55,311 nt of DNA from positions 1 through 55,311 of the forward strand of contig MU400757.1 in the NCBI GenBank assembly GCA_022578965.1. The letters run 5' to 3'. The translations under genes were made by a program, and so were the position numbers. Under the pieces are notes generated by a model. That model was not told the DNA's origin. It made no database searches and saw only the letters and a program-made list of their open reading frames with translations. The stretch's first letter is position 1, and every line of letters starts with the position of its first letter. Source of the DNA: Xylaria sp. FL1777 (lineage: Eukaryota > Ascomycota > Sordariomycetes > Xylariales > Xylariaceae). Below are positions 1 to 12,949 of this stretch, one piece after another.

Positions 1-3000
1 TATATTATTTTTAATTTATTAATTAATTATTTTATTGCTAAAATAAATTATTAATTATTAAATGCTTTTATAATAATTATTTTTTATATATTTATACTAA
101 TATTAATTAAAAAATAAGCAAATAAAGTAGTTTTAATTAGCTAAATAATTACTTTTTAACTTTTTTTTAATATACTTATAACTTATTTTTTTTAAATATT
201 TATTGCTATTAATAATAAAATAAATAACTTAAGCTTTAGTAAATATAAAAAAAAAACTTGTTTTTTTTTTTAATTTGTTTTTTTTTAAGTAGTTTTAAAG
301 CTTAAATTTTTTTTACAATTTTTTTTTTTAGTGCTTAAGTTTTTAAATTACTTAATTTATGCTTTTATTATAAAGTTTTTGTTTTTAAATAATATAATTA
401 ATGCTTGTTTAATTAAGTACTTAAAAAATAATTTTTATATTATTAATAAAGTTTTAAATAATTAAAAAATATTATAGTAATTAATTAATATTTAAAAAAT
501 TAATATTGCTTAGCTAATAAATAATTATATTTATAATATTTAAAAAGTTAAGTTTACTAATAAATAGCAAAATATATATGTTTTTTTTTTTTTTAAATTT
601 TGTTTTTTTTATTTAGCTAACTTTTTTTGTTTTATATAATTAAGCATTAAGCTATTTATAAATTAAAATTCTTAATAATAACATTAATAATAAATATATT
701 TAATAAAAAATTAGTTATAATTTTTTTTATATATGCTATATAAATTAATATATTTAAGTTAGCTTTAATTAAATAAAAAAGCAAAAGCATTTAAAATTTT
801 GTTTATTATATATAAAAGCAACTAAAAATAGTTCTTAAAACAAATATATATATTAGATTTTTTATAACTTTTATTAATTTATAGCTATATTTATATAGCT
901 ATTTAAAATATAAAATGCTATACTTTATAAGTATTATAAATAATTATTAATAATAGCTAAAAATAAAAAATATATAAAGCTTTATTTTTTTTTTTTTTGC
1001 TATATTATTTTAAAATAAAAGTTTAATATATATATTAACTACGCATTTATTATTTAGTTATAAAACTATTTATTTTATAAATTTAAAAGTAATATAGCTA
1101 AATATTTTAAAGCTAATATAATAATTATAGCAATTAAAAAAAATTTTATGCTTAAAAACTTTAAAAAATAAATAGTTTTAATTAAAAATACTTTTATTTA
1201 TTTAACTAAAAAAAAAACTAAATTAAAACATAAGTTAAAACGTTTTTTTTAAGCTAATTTTATTGCTTAGCTTATTAAAAATAATATTAATAAGCAATAA
1301 TTTAGTATTACTTAAAAAATTAGCATAACGCTTAAGTATTTAAAAAAATAGCTAAAGAAATAAATTAAATAAATTATATAAAATAAAATAAAATAAAAAA
1401 TTAAATAATTTATTTATATAGTAATATTTTTTTTAATATAATTTACAATTATTTTTTTTTATTATATAGCTTATAAATTTCTTTTTAAGCGTAATAAATA
1501 AAAAAAAAATAGTTATTATATAAGAAATTAAGTTATAACATTTATAAAAGCAAATATATAAAACTTTTATAATAAAAAAATCAAAAATATATAAAATAAA
1601 AATTATTAATACTAAATTATTAAAATTTTTTTTGTTTTTTTTTTAGTTTTTATTTTTTTAGCTTTATATAATTAAATAATTTTGCTTAATTTTTTATAGC
1701 AAAGTTTTATTTTTATTAAGTTTGCTTTAAATTTTGCTTAAATGTTTACTGTTTTATTAAATGCTTATTATTGCTTAATAGTAGCTTTAAGTTATTATTA
1801 ATAGTTTAAATATATAAAATATAAACTAATAACTTTTTAAAATATAATAATAATATTTTTTGCTTTTTAGTAATTTTAAAGTTTTTATTAAATATTAAAT
1901 AGTTTAAACTAAAAGCAAAAAAAGCTATTTAGTTTTAAATAAAAATAATAAAACAATTAAAAGTAAAAAAACTTATATATAAGCATTAGTATAATAAAAT
2001 AAACTTAAGTAATTAAAACTAATAAGCAGTTTTTACTTTTGTTTTTTTTTGTTTTTATGCATTTTTAAAAAAAAGCAATAATAATTTATATTAAAACTAA
2101 ATTGCTTAGTTATTTAAAAAACATTAAAATAAAATAAAAACTTATATTTTTAGTATAATAGTAAAAAAAATGTTAATAAACTAGCTGCTATAAAACTAAC
2201 AAATATAAAACTAATAAAAAAAAAGCTATAAAAAATACGTTTAGTTTTAAGTAAAAAAAAATAGTTTTATGCATTATAACTTAATTATATAAACTTATAT
2301 AATTAATAAAAATAAAAAACAAAACAATTAGTAAAAAAACAAAAAAAAAAAAAAAAAAAATCTATTGTTTTAGCTTTTATTAGTTATTACTTTTTAAAGC
2401 GCTTTATAATATAATAGCTAAAAAAATAAAGTAAGCTATTATATTTTTTAGTACTTAAAATGTTTAAAGCATTAAAAGTTATACTATAGCTTTTATAAAT
2501 TTAAAAAGCTTTTATAATTTATTATATTTTTTTTGCTTTTTATAGCTTAATTATTATAGCTTTAATTATTAAAAGCTTTATTATTTTAGTTTAGTTTTTA
2601 ATAAATAGCTATAGCACTAGTAGTTTATATATTAAAGTTAAGATTTTTTAATTTTTAGTACTTTTAGTTATTTTATATAAATTGCTTTAATTTTTTAAAA
2701 AAAAACAACCTTTTTAATTTTTTATTAGTTAGTTTTGCTAATTAGTATTGCTTATAATTAATATTTTTTTTAACTTTATAAAAGCTAATTTATTTATATA
2801 GCAGCTTTTTATTGTTAAACTTATTTATTAAAAGCATAGTATTATAAAAAAAAACAAAAAAGCTTTTTTTAAATAGTTGCTTAATTTTATAAGCGTTTTT
2901 TTAAAATTTAGTTTTTATAGCTAATTTTCTTTTCTTAATTATAATTGCTTTTATTTTTATAATATTTTAGTTATAGCATTTTAGCTGCTTAACTTTAGCT

Positions 3001-3199
3001 TTAATAAAATCTTTATAAAAAGCAATATTTTATTACTTAATTATTTTTTAAGTTAGTATTACATTTTTTATTAGCAAAATTAGCATTTTTTTATATATTA
3101 GCTTATATAAGCTATAGCTATAATAATATATAAAAATATAATTTGCTTATACTATTAAATTTAAATATTTTAGTTAATTTTTTTTAGTTTTATTTATTA

Positions 3200-3770
3200 T
3201 TTTTATAAAGCTTTTTTTTATTAGCTTATAGCTTTTTTTAATAAAGCTTTAAGCTTAAAAATAATAAGTTAAACTATAGTTTATTTTATAGCTTAAAGTA
3301 TTTATTGCATTTTTTATTTCTTTTTTAAATTTAAAGCTATTATTATATTTAATTTTTATAAAAACTTTGTATTAAAATATAATTTTTTTTTTAATAAATT
3401 TAAGTATTTTTAAAAAATCTATATGTTTTAAAAGTTTAGCTTTTAAATAAGTTATTATTTTACATTTTGCTTTTATAATAGCTTTAAATTTATTGCTTAA
3501 TAATATAGTTTATATATTTATAACTTAAAAAACTAAAAAATCTAAAAAATAATTAAAACAATGTTTTTTAGTTTTTTTGCTATTAGTAAATTTTTAATAA
3601 TTAAAGCAACTAGCAATTATAATATAAACGTTTTAATAAAGGCCTTTTTAATAATATTTTTAAGTTATTTGTTAAGTTATAAATATTTAGCTTTTATATA
3701 TTATTTTTTTATAGTTTTTTTTAATAAAAGCTTTTTAAGTTTTTTTGTTATTAATAACTCTTTTTAGCAT
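3200..3770 (-). pseudogene. Gypsy integrase remnant, copy L
   Basis: Minus-strand translation gives a RIP-degraded Ty3/Gypsy integrase equivalent to the copy at about 21,960-22,530. The zinc-binding region lies near 3,560-3,700. At 3,327-3,350 the frame reads Lys-Tyr-Asn-Asn-Ser-Phe-Lys-Phe, where the family has the catalytic Asp-Asn-Gly/Ser of the DDE core, so Asp has become Asn. Downstream in the same direction is the region corresponding to the Ser-Ala-Tyr-x-Pro motif. The protein would have inserted element cDNA into chromosomes, but the copy is dead: the catalytic Asp is lost and the frame holds many TAA/TAG codons. Family assignment rests on motif spacing and agreement between the two copies. 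Confidence 0.72.
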
Positions 3771-4079
3771 TTTTTTAAACTTTGCTTTTTTTTAAAAAAT
3801 AAACTTATTAATAAAAAATTTAAAGGCTTTTTTTCTAAAGTATTTTTGCTTTTTTTTTGTTGTAAGTTTTTTTAAAACTTGCTTAAAAACAAAATATTTA
3901 GCAATTTGCTTGCTTTTTTTACTTTAATTTTTTTTTAAGTATAACAAAAGTTTTATTTTTTAGTATATTAAGCTTTTAACTAGTTAATCGCTTAATTTTT
4001 TATATGTAATAATAATAGCTATTATATATAGTTAAAAATTAATAAAATTTTTTATATTTTTTTTTTAATAATTATTTAA

Positions 4080-5830
4080 CTTATTTAATAGCTTAAAAAG
4101 TTTTTTAAAAAGCTTATTAATAGCTATATGTTTTTTTTTTAGCATATAATAAAGTATAAAATTAAAAGTTTTTATATATATTATTTATTTTATTAATTAA
4201 GCATTTAGTAATGCTAAAAATTTATTGTTTAGCTAAGCTATAAAAACTTTTGTATTAGTTTTTAAATAAAATATAATTTTATAAAAATAGTTATATAACT
4301 TTTAAAAAGTTTTAATAATAGTAAGCTTTTTTAATTTTATAATATTATATTTTTTTTTAAAGCTTTTTTATGTTTTAAACTTATATTTTGTTAGCTTAAT
4401 AGTTTTATTAACTTTTTAATATAAAATAGCGCTTTAGCTAGTTTTAAAAACATTAATTTTTAGCTAAATAAGTTCTTTTATATAATCAAAAGTAATAAAA
4501 ATAAAAGTTATTATAATAGCTTTTTAAAGCTTTTTTATAGCTTTTTTTTGTAGTTCTTTAAAACAAAACAGCTTATTTTTTTATAATAAAACTATTAATA
4601 GTTTTGCAATTATAACATACTTTTATATTTATATTTAGTAATATATTATTATTTTTAAAAAAAACCATACTTTTATAATATTTTTACAAATTTTTTACTT
4701 AAGAATTTTTATTACTTTTGCTTTTATTAAGCTTTTATTATTAATACTATATATATAGCTAATTATTTTAGTTGTTTATTTTGTTTATTTGCTTTTAAAT
4801 ATACTAGCTATAATTTTAGCTAGCTTAAAATTAAGCAATATAGCATTAAAATTTTTAAAATGCTTTAATATAAACTGCTTAATACTTAAAGCAATTTTAT
4901 AATTATTATATCTAGTAATAAATTCTTTAATTATTACGTTATTAAAAAAAGGTTTATATTTTATTAATAATATATTATATAAAACTTTTAATAGCATTTT
5001 TAAAAATTAAGCTATTAAATTTATTGCTTTTTATAAAAAAGTAGTTATTTAAAAAAAGCTTATTAATATAAAAAAAGCAATTATTGCTTAACTAAAAATA
5101 AAAAGTAGTATTTAATTATATTTTAAAAATAAATTAACTATAAAAATTATTTTATATATTATAAACTTTTTAAAAAACTTATTATAGCTTTAAAAAAAAT
5201 TAGTATTATATATAATAACTATATTTATTTTTATAGCTAAATTAATTAATTAAACTTTTTTACTTTTTTTTTGTACTAAAAACTAAGCATTATAATATAA
5301 ACTATAAGCTTTTTTAAAAATGCTATATTTAAGTTAAGTTTTTAAAACTTTTATAGTAATATTTTTTAAAAGTTTAAAAATTAAAATGCTATAAATTTGC
5401 TATGCTTTATAAAAAACTATTTTAATTTTATAAAAAGAAAAGATTTTATTATATATTTTTTTTATTTTAAAAAAATCTTAAAAAAGTGCTATTTTTTTGC
5501 AATATTATATTTTAGTTAGTAATGCTGCTTTTTGCTAAATAAAATCAGTTATATAAAGCTTTTTTAAAAAAATAGCTAATTGTTTAATAATTAATTAAAT
5601 GCTTTTAAAAGTAGTACTAAAACATAAATATATATTTTAATAAATGCTATTTTATTAAAATAGCATAAAATCTTTTAAATAATAGCTTACTTTTTTTAAA
5701 GTTTGCTTTTTTTACTTATAAAATTTAAATAAAATAATACTATTAAATAACATGTTATTTTTAAAATAAATTTTTTTATTTTTTGTTTTATATATTATAT
5801 TTAAAATTATTGTTTTATTTTTTATTAATT
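4080..5830 (-). pseudogene. Gypsy reverse transcriptase and RNase H remnant, copy L
   Basis: The minus strand carries the inverted counterpart of 19,900-21,650. The frame at 4,785-4,997 (70 codons open) is the C-terminal part of a fungal Ty3/Gypsy reverse transcriptase. Its Phe-Phe-Asn-Asn at about 4,938-4,949 stands where the family has an aromatic residue, a hydrophobic residue and the two metal-binding Asp, followed by the Val-x-x-Lys typical of a fungal Gypsy clade. RNase H follows at about 4,080-4,670, with its Thr-Asn core near 4,226-4,260. Both catalytic Asp are converted to Asn by G-to-A change. The 70-codon stretch is part of the old polyprotein and not a gene of its own. Confidence 0.75.
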
Positions 5831-8800
5831 TATTAATTTTTAAAGCTTAAAAAGTTAATAATACTTAAGTTAAAGTTATAATTAAATTATATTTGCTTTT
5901 TAATTTATATGTAAAATTTTTAGTTTTTGTAATTATTAATTTTTTAGCGTTTTTTTGCTTTAGCGCTTTTTTTATTACAATCGAAAATATTTTAAATAAT
6001 TAATTATTATTAAAAACAGCGCAAACTTTTTTATTATTTTATATTTTTAAGTTTTTAAAAAGTTTAATGTTTTATATAAAAAAATTTAAAAAAGCTATTA
6101 ATGTTATATTATTATATAAGTTTTGTTTTTTTTAAAAGTTTGCATTTGCACATTTTTTTAAACTATGTTTTTTTAATTTTTTTTTTTCTTTTTTTTATTA
6201 ATTATTAAATTCCTTATTTAAAGTTTAATATTCTTGTGCTTTATATAGCTTATTTGCTAAGCTAATAGTTTAGCAAATATATATTAGTTTTTTAATTACT
6301 AACGTTTTTAAAGTTTTAAATTTAAACTTTTAATATAGTTTATTATTAATATAATAATTTAGCTTGTTTTAAGTATTATATTAGCTATTATATAAAAGCT
6401 TTAAAAATATAAACTTATTTATAATTTTATAATAAAGTTTATTTTTAGCAACAAAAAATAAATAGCTTATTTTTTGCTAATTATATATAGCAAAAAAAGC
6501 AGCAATTTTTTGCTTATTTAAATAGTAGTTTTTAAGCATTTTATATATTTAATAAAATTACTAGTTTAGTTAAATTTTTTTAAGTTATATTTATATTTCT
6601 AGTAATAAGGCTATTTTTATTAATAAATAAGTTTATAATAATACTAAATTATACTTTAAAATTAATAATTTTAGTAATATTTTTTTTATAAATTTTATTT
6701 TTAATTTTTATAGTAAGCTTTAAATAAAGCTATATATATTTTTTTAGCTTTATAACGCTTAAAAATATAGCTAAAATATTTTGCGTTTTTAGTAATAAAG
6801 CTAATATAAAATATAAATTTAAAAAGCTTAAGTATTTTTAGTTAAAATAATTTATTAAGCTTAAGTTTTTTTTATTATAAAATTTATACTTTAATGTTTT
6901 TTTAAATAAATTTAAGCTATTATTACTAGCTTAATTATTATGCTTTTTATAAATTTTTATTTTAAAAAAGTTAAAAGTTTAGTTAGCACTTTTTAAAACT
7001 ATTAATGCTAATTATATTAGCTTTTTAAGCTTATTTTTTTTTTTTAGCATTATTAGCGCAAAATTAACATTAAACCAAAGTTTAATTAAAAATATTATTT
7101 TTTCTAAAAGTAGCATAAGTATAATAATTAATAACTTTTGCTTTTTTAAGTTATTTTTAAATAATAAATATATAGTATTATATTAGTTTAAAATTTTAAA
7201 AAGCATTTTATTAAACTTTAGCTTGTTTTTTAACGTTTAAAAATCTAAAGTAATATAAGCAAAAAATAATATTACTTAATTATTTTATTAGTTTTAATTG
7301 CAAAAAACCTTTATTATTTTATAGCATTGTTTTTTTAAAAAAGCAGCTATAAAGCTAAATTAAAACATATAAATATATATAATAAAACTATTATATTTTA
7401 TTTTTTTATTTATTTATACTATTAAATAGTTTAATAAAAAGCTAGTTTTATAAGTACTATTTAGTAATTTATACTTATTAAGTTAACTAGTTAATTATAA
7501 TATTAGCTAAAAACTTTTTTATGCTTTTTTAATTATTAGCTATTAAAATTTTATATTATTTTCTAAAAAATCTATGCTTTTATAAAAAAAAGTATTCTTT
7601 ATGTTTATTTAAGTTAAAATTTTTTATAATAAAGTTTTTAGTTAAACTTTATATTTTAATTTATTGCTTTTTTTTTTTAAAATAAGCTATAATATATTTA
7701 GTTTAATTTATTAACTTAAACTTTTATTAAAATTATTTAAAAGCAATAGTATTGTTTTTAATATTAATTTAAAAACTTTTATTGCTTTAAAATATAATTT
7801 AGCTTTTGTTTAAATAATTGTTTAAATAAAAATACTAAAGTACTTTAAAACTTTTAGTATAAAGTTTTTAAAAATAACATTTGTTTTTTTGTTTAAAAAG
7901 TTTTTAAACTTTTTAGCTTATATTTTTTTAAATTTTAAGCTTTTTTTTATAAGTTTTGCTCTTTAGATTTCTTAAAGCTTTTAATAATTAAAACTTTCTA
8001 GTTTTAATAAAGTATTTTGCTTATAAAAATTATTATTTATTTATATATTTTTAATATTAAATTAAATAAAAAATTTATTATTATTTAAATAAATCTTTTT
8101 AATTGTTTAATTTATAAAAAGCTTTTTTTTTTATTTTTTAGGTTTTTTTTTACTTTTTATTTAATAAAAAGCAGCCTTTTTAAATAAAAGCTTATAATAA
8201 TTAGCTTAAAACATATTTACGCTAATTTTTTTGCTTAATATATAGCTTTATAAAACTTTAGTATTATTTGCATTATAAAAAGTGCTTTATATAAAGTTTT
8301 AATTAGTTGTAATAAAGCTATTATTTAGCTTACTATTTATTAAGTTGTTTTTTTTAATATTATAAGCTTTTATAAATCTTATTTTATAAAGCGTACTAGT
8401 TTAATTATTAAACTTTTTATTTAAAAATTAATTTAACTGCTTATTATTTAGCTAATAAAGTTTTTTTTTTTTTTAACTTCTTTATTTGCTTTTTATTTTA
8501 GCATTTAAATTTTTATTATTTAAAACAAGGTTTTTTTTTTGTAGTTAATAATAAGCTTTTTGCTTAAGTAGCTTATTATTGCTTAAAACAAAATTATATA
8601 TTTATTTTATTATAGCATTTAAAATTTTCTTTTTATTTTTGCTAATTTTTATAACTTTAAAAAAAACTTTTATATATTTAAAGCTTGCAAAAAATCTTAG
8701 CTTTTTTAAATATTATTTAAAGTTTTAATATATAATGTTTTTTTTGTTTAATTTGTAAGTAAAACTATATTTATAAACATAATAATTATTTATGTTATAT

Positions 8801-10919
8801 TTTTAACAAATAGTTTTTTTTGTTAAATAAAGATTATTTAACTTTATTTGTTATAAAAAATTAAATAATTATTTTTTTTATTTTTGTTTTTTAAAGTTAT
8901 ATTTACTTTTTTATAAATATTTAAAAGTTATAGCATTAATACTAAATAGTTGCTTTTTTAATAAGTTTATATTAATTTTGTAATATTATAATGCTTATAA
9001 TTCTTAATTAACTAGCTAAACATATTAATTTTGCAGTTTTTTTAGCATTTTTTTTAGTTTTTTTTTTATAATTATTACATTTTTTTGTTTTAACTTTAGC
9101 TGCTATATTTGCTTAATAATATTATTTATATTTTAGTTATAAGCAAAATATTAAGCTAGCTTTATTTGCTGCTTTTTAATAATAATTATTTTTATAACTA
9201 GTATAGTTATATTAATAGCTAGCTTAATAGCATTAATAGCAGTATATAAAAGCTTATTAAAATTATAATTATATAAATAATTAACTTTTTTTTATATTTT
9301 GCGTGCTTTTTTTGTTTTTTTAAAGTAAAAATCTAGTTTAAACTTTTTATTTATTTAGTTATTTAATATTTTATAAAAGTTTTTATAAAACATTTTGTTT
9401 AAATTATTATATAACTTTTTAAAAAACTTTATTATTTTATTAATAATATTTTAATTTAGCTTTTTAAGCAAACTTTAAGTAAATTAAAAATTAAAGTAGT
9501 AATTTTTTTATGTTTTAATATTTTTAGCATATATTTAATGCTAAAAAAAATAAGTTTTAAAATTAATAAAATATATAGCTTTTAAACAAGCTTTAAAATC
9601 TTATAATATAATAATAGCAAACTTATTTTGCTTAAAATTTTAAAGTTTAAACTTTTGTTTAAGCAGTTTATAAACTTTTGTTTAAAATAAGCAATCCTTT
9701 AGTATTATTTTTATTATTTTTTTTGTTTAAAAAATATTACAATAAATAAAAACCTATTTAATTTTATTAATGTTTTTAAAGCGCTTTACGCAAAAAAAAG
9801 CATTTAGATTATTTAGCTATTTGTTTATTTTTAATTTATTAAACAGCAAATATTAATTTAATTTTAAGTTAAAAAGCATAAATAACAATTTAATTTTAGC
9901 ATTATGCTTATTATTAAAATAGCTTAAGCTAAATAAAGTTGCTTTAATACTTTTTAAAATTAATAAGCTAATTATTTTTATTTTTTTTGTTTATAAGTAG
10001 TTTTAATGTTTTTTATATATTAATATAAAAAAATTTAATAATTTTTTATAGCTAAATTACTTAATTAAGCTATAGTTTTTAAACTTATAAATTATATAGT
10101 AAAACAAAGTAAAGTTTATATAAAAATAACAAAAAAAGTAAGCTATAAAAAATAATAAAAGTAAACTAAGTAAAAATATAAATTTAAAAAAAAAAAAAAA
10201 GTATAAAGTGCTAAAAATTTTTAAATATTTTAAATATTTAAGTTTTTTTATGCTATTTTTTTAAACTTTTTTTTTAGGAAACTTAATAATCTTTTTTATT
10301 TATATTTATAAAAACTACTAGCTTGTTTTTTATAGCTTTTTAAGTTTTTTTTTAAATGCTTTTATATTTTTGTTTTTTATACGCTTTTATTTTTTTATAT
10401 GCTTTATAACGTTTAGTTTTTTTATTTTTTAATTTAGCTTGCTTTGCTTTACGTAAGTTTTATTAAGCAAGCCTTATTTTTTTATAGCTTTTTATTTATA
10501 AAAGTAGCATGCTTTTTTTTTTTTTTTAAGGCTTTTTTATTTAATAATAAGTGCTATAAAAAAGCAATAGCTATATTTTGCGCAAAGTTTTTAAGTAATA
10601 ACTAGTTTATACTTAAAAAACTTTACTTTTTATTTTTTAATAAAAAACTATATTAGCTTAAAAAACAAAATATATTTTTAATTATTAATAGCTTTATATA
10701 TTAATGCATAAACTTAAACTTATTTAGTATAAATAAGCATTAGTTTTGCTTGCATTATAGCTTTTTAGAAGTTTTAGCGATTTTTACTTTTTTTTAAGCT
10801 TATTTTTTGTTTTTTTTTACTTATATAAAAACAATCATGCTTTTCTTTTTATAAAGCACTAGCTTTTTAGCATAAATTTTCTTTTTTTAGCTTTTTAAGG
10901 GTTTTTAACAAATAGTTTT
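5830..10919 (-). pseudogene. Gypsy gag/protease and leader region, copy L (unresolved)
   Basis: This is the inverted equivalent of about 14,814-19,900. On the minus strand near 9,000-9,350 translation gives a long run rich in Ile, Leu, Lys and Gln, with heptad-like spacing that could derive from an acidic coiled coil, as in Gypsy Gag proteins. I cannot identify a protease or a zinc knuckle. A thymine-rich, stop-dense stretch lies near 9,800-10,250. The segment closest to 10,919 corresponds to the untranslated leader next to the 5' LTR2. Gag identity is inferred from position only. Confidence 0.4.
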
Positions 10920-10924
10920 CTAGC
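10920..10924. repeat. Left target-site duplication of composite X (ctagc)
   Basis: The five bases ctagc directly precede LTR1 at 10,925. The same five bases follow the other LTR1 at 31,741. Joining the two flanks recreates E2 sequence that aligns without gap to the uninterrupted site at 14,809-14,813 (opposite strand), differing only by transitions. This proves insertion of the LTR1-bounded unit at this point. Confidence 0.93.
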
Positions 10925-11119
10925 TATTAAATATAAGGGATTATATTTTAAGCCAAAATTACTTAACTAATAAGTATTCAAAAGTAAACCTATGTTAAAA
11001 AAACAAAGGCCTTTATATAAAACCTGCATAGCTAGCAAATTACGTTTATATAACAAAAATAACACACAATTAATATAACTAATAAACTTAATGTTATATG
11101 CTATTACTTATATTTAACA
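10925..11119 (+). repeat. LTR1, 5' LTR of composite X
   Basis: A 195-bp repeat present four times in the window (also 31,546-31,740 plus; 36,324-36,518 and 49,353-49,547 minus), each exactly 195 bp. Ends form a short inverted repeat (tattaaatataag at the left, cttatatttaaca at the right), consistent with an original TG...CA LTR whose left TG became TA. It contains a GC palindrome followed by a TATA-like motif, which fits the LTR's role as promoter and polyadenylation region. Copia identity comes from the adjacent protease and integrase. Confidence 0.93.
11014..11022 (+). promoter_or_regulatory. TATA-like motif in LTR1
   Basis: The sequence tatataaaa follows a 10-base GC palindrome (aaaggccttt here, aagggccctt in the 31,546 and 36,324 copies) and precedes a conserved acctgc. 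It is kept in all four LTR1 copies and is the natural candidate for the element's promoter. In this AT-rich background a TATA match alone means little; the conserved position in the LTR is the argument. Confidence 0.4.
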
Positions 11120-12450
11120 ATTAAAAGTTTTATTGCTATTTTTAACTACTATTAAATAAGCTATTAGCTTAATTAAATAATTAGCATGCAAAAACTAGCT
11201 AATTAAAATGCAAAGATTGTGTTAAAACATTTAAATAATTTTTACTTATAAAACAAAAAGCTTAAAAGCAAAGCAGTTAGCTTAAACTTATAAAATTACA
11301 TTACTTTAAACTTAAATATAAAAATACTATAGCTAAAGCAACTTATAATGCTTAAAGTTAAAAACTATTTAAAAGTAATAATAATATTAACATTTTTTAT
11401 AAAGTTTTTATTAATAGTAAACTATAAAACTATAAATCTAAAACTTTTATAAAATATAACAAAAATAACTACTTTTAAATAAACTATATATAATACTAAT
11501 TTAAATAATTATAATGCAAAAATATATAAATATACTAATTAAGTTAAAACTATTAACTAATTAAAAAACTAAATCCTTAAAATAATATTTTAAAACTATA
11601 AAAATATAATGCTAAAACTTATAAATATACTTAATATATAATATAATAAGCTTTATATTATTAAAGCATACTTAAAAAAAAGCTTTATGTATTAAGCAAA
11701 GCTAAATTATAAATTATTTATTAATAATAGCGCAAAATAATTATTAAAAGATTTAAGAATTTAAGCAACTAAATAAAAAAAAAAGCTAGCTTTAGTAATA
11801 AAACATAAAGCTATAAATTTTATTAAGTTATATAATATAACTACTAACTTAAAAAAAGCACTAAAAAAAAGCTATTAAAAATAAGTAATAGCATTTTAAT
11901 AAATTAATTAATAAAAAATTAAAAACAAAACTTTTAATTATACTATAATTGCAGTAAACTTATAAAACAAAGCAAGCATTAAGCTATTAATTTAAAATAA
12001 ACTACTTAAAAAAAAACTTTATAAAAGAAGCTTTTATACTTTTAAAAACATAAAAAAAATAAACAATATAATTAAAGTAAAAAAACCTATTAGTTGCTAA
12101 AAATTAGCAAAAAAAAGTTAAAGTAACTTTTATAGCAAAAAATTATAAAAACATAAAAAAAGCATAAAACTTAAGCGTTTTTAAGCAAATATTAATAATA
12201 AAAACATAAACTATAAGCTATATACTTAGAACTACTTATTAAATAAATATTAGTACGCTTTTTTAAAAATAGCTAGTAAAAACTTTATATTTAATAAAAC
12301 AGTTTAAAAAATAGTTTTATAAATATTAAAGTTTAACTTAGAACTTTTAAAAAAGATTAAACAAATTTAAAAAAAAAAACAAAGCAAAAAAAAGCTAAAC
12401 TAAATGCTAATTAACTATTAAAAAAACTAGCTTAAACTGCATTTATAGCT
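11120..12450 (+). pseudogene. Copia gag region, composite X
   Basis: About 1.3 kb between LTR1 and the protease motif, the place and size of a Copia gag. The strand is A-rich and translates into Lys/Asn/Ile-rich stretches broken by TAA and TAG; I cannot point to a zinc knuckle. It aligns with 34,990-36,323 on the minus strand (copy L), starting directly after LTR1 in both, so the LTR/internal junction is the same. Gag assignment is by position. Confidence 0.55.
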
Positions 12451-12650
12451 AAAAACAAAACTAAAATAATATATAAACTTAAAAACTTTGCTATTTTAAA
12501 CTTTAGCACTATAATACATATATTTAATAAAATTAACAGATTTTTAAACCTTAGGAAAACTAACTTAAATAATGCAATATATACAAAAAATAAAGTTATT
12601 TTAATTAAAAGATTTAAAAAAATAAATATACATATTTAAAAACTAAAAAA
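12450..12650 (+). pseudogene. Copia aspartic protease remnant, composite X
   Basis: At 12,493-12,531 the frame reads Ile-Leu-Asn-Phe-Ser-Thr-Ile-Ile-His-Ile-Phe-Asn-Lys. Ty1/Copia proteases have Leu-Asp-Ser-Gly-(Ala/Ser)-Thr/Ser-x-His-(Ile/Met)-x-(Asn/Asp) here. The Asp is now Asn and the Ser is Phe, each explained by one transition. The following 35 residues keep the family's hydrophobic spacing. The domain cut Gag-Pol and lies about 1.4 kb after LTR1, as expected for Copia. The equivalent in copy L is 34,803-35,003 on the minus strand, where 66 codons remain open. Without the catalytic Asp it cannot work. Confidence 0.8.
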
Positions 12651-12949
12651 ATTAAAAGTTCTTTAGTTATATAATATAGCATTATGTTTTATAATAACTA
12701 CTAATTTAGTATTACTTTGAGTTTTTAATTAGCTAAAATACTAATAAAATAATAAATTATTAATAAACTTTTTGCAATAAAAAAATAAGTTAATTTTATG
12801 CTGTTTATAAAACTAACTTAATTAATTTATTATAAAATATTTTTTGTTATTATTTAAAAAATATGCTTTTTATATATAATAAAACAAACTTAATTTATAT
12901 ATAAAAAAGCTAATTTTATAAAAAGATCTATTTAAGTAGCACTTTTAAA

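Larger units (their letters stand above)
1..10924 (-). mobile_element. Gypsy element E2, copy L (main part, 3' end cut by the window)
   Basis: This stretch is the inverted counterpart of 14,814-25,728, aligning almost end to end (position p pairs with about 25,731 minus p) with mainly transition differences. Read on the minus strand it enters from 31,741-32,119 after removal of the inserted composite X, runs through the leader and gag-like region (about 6,000-10,924), pol (about 2,600-5,800) and an unassigned downstream part, and is cut at base 1 before its 3' LTR. Landmarks shared with the X copy are the reverse transcriptase Asn-Asn at 4,938-4,943 and the integrase core Asn-Asn-Ser at 3,327-3,350. 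No frame stays open. The small plus-strand frame at 3,561-3,767 is antisense to integrase and is not a gene. Confidence 0.85.

Noticed and set aside
2341..2360. A20 run as the poly(A) tail of a LINE
   Set aside because: It lies inside E2, its counterpart in X is an ordinary T-rich run, and no LINE 5' to it or target duplication was seen.
3561..3767. Open frame of 68 codons with a near twin at 21,964-22,170 on the opposite strand, looking like a conserved membrane protein
   Set aside because: Both are antisense to Gypsy integrase; their similarity reflects duplication of E2. Hydrophobicity comes from T-rich codons.
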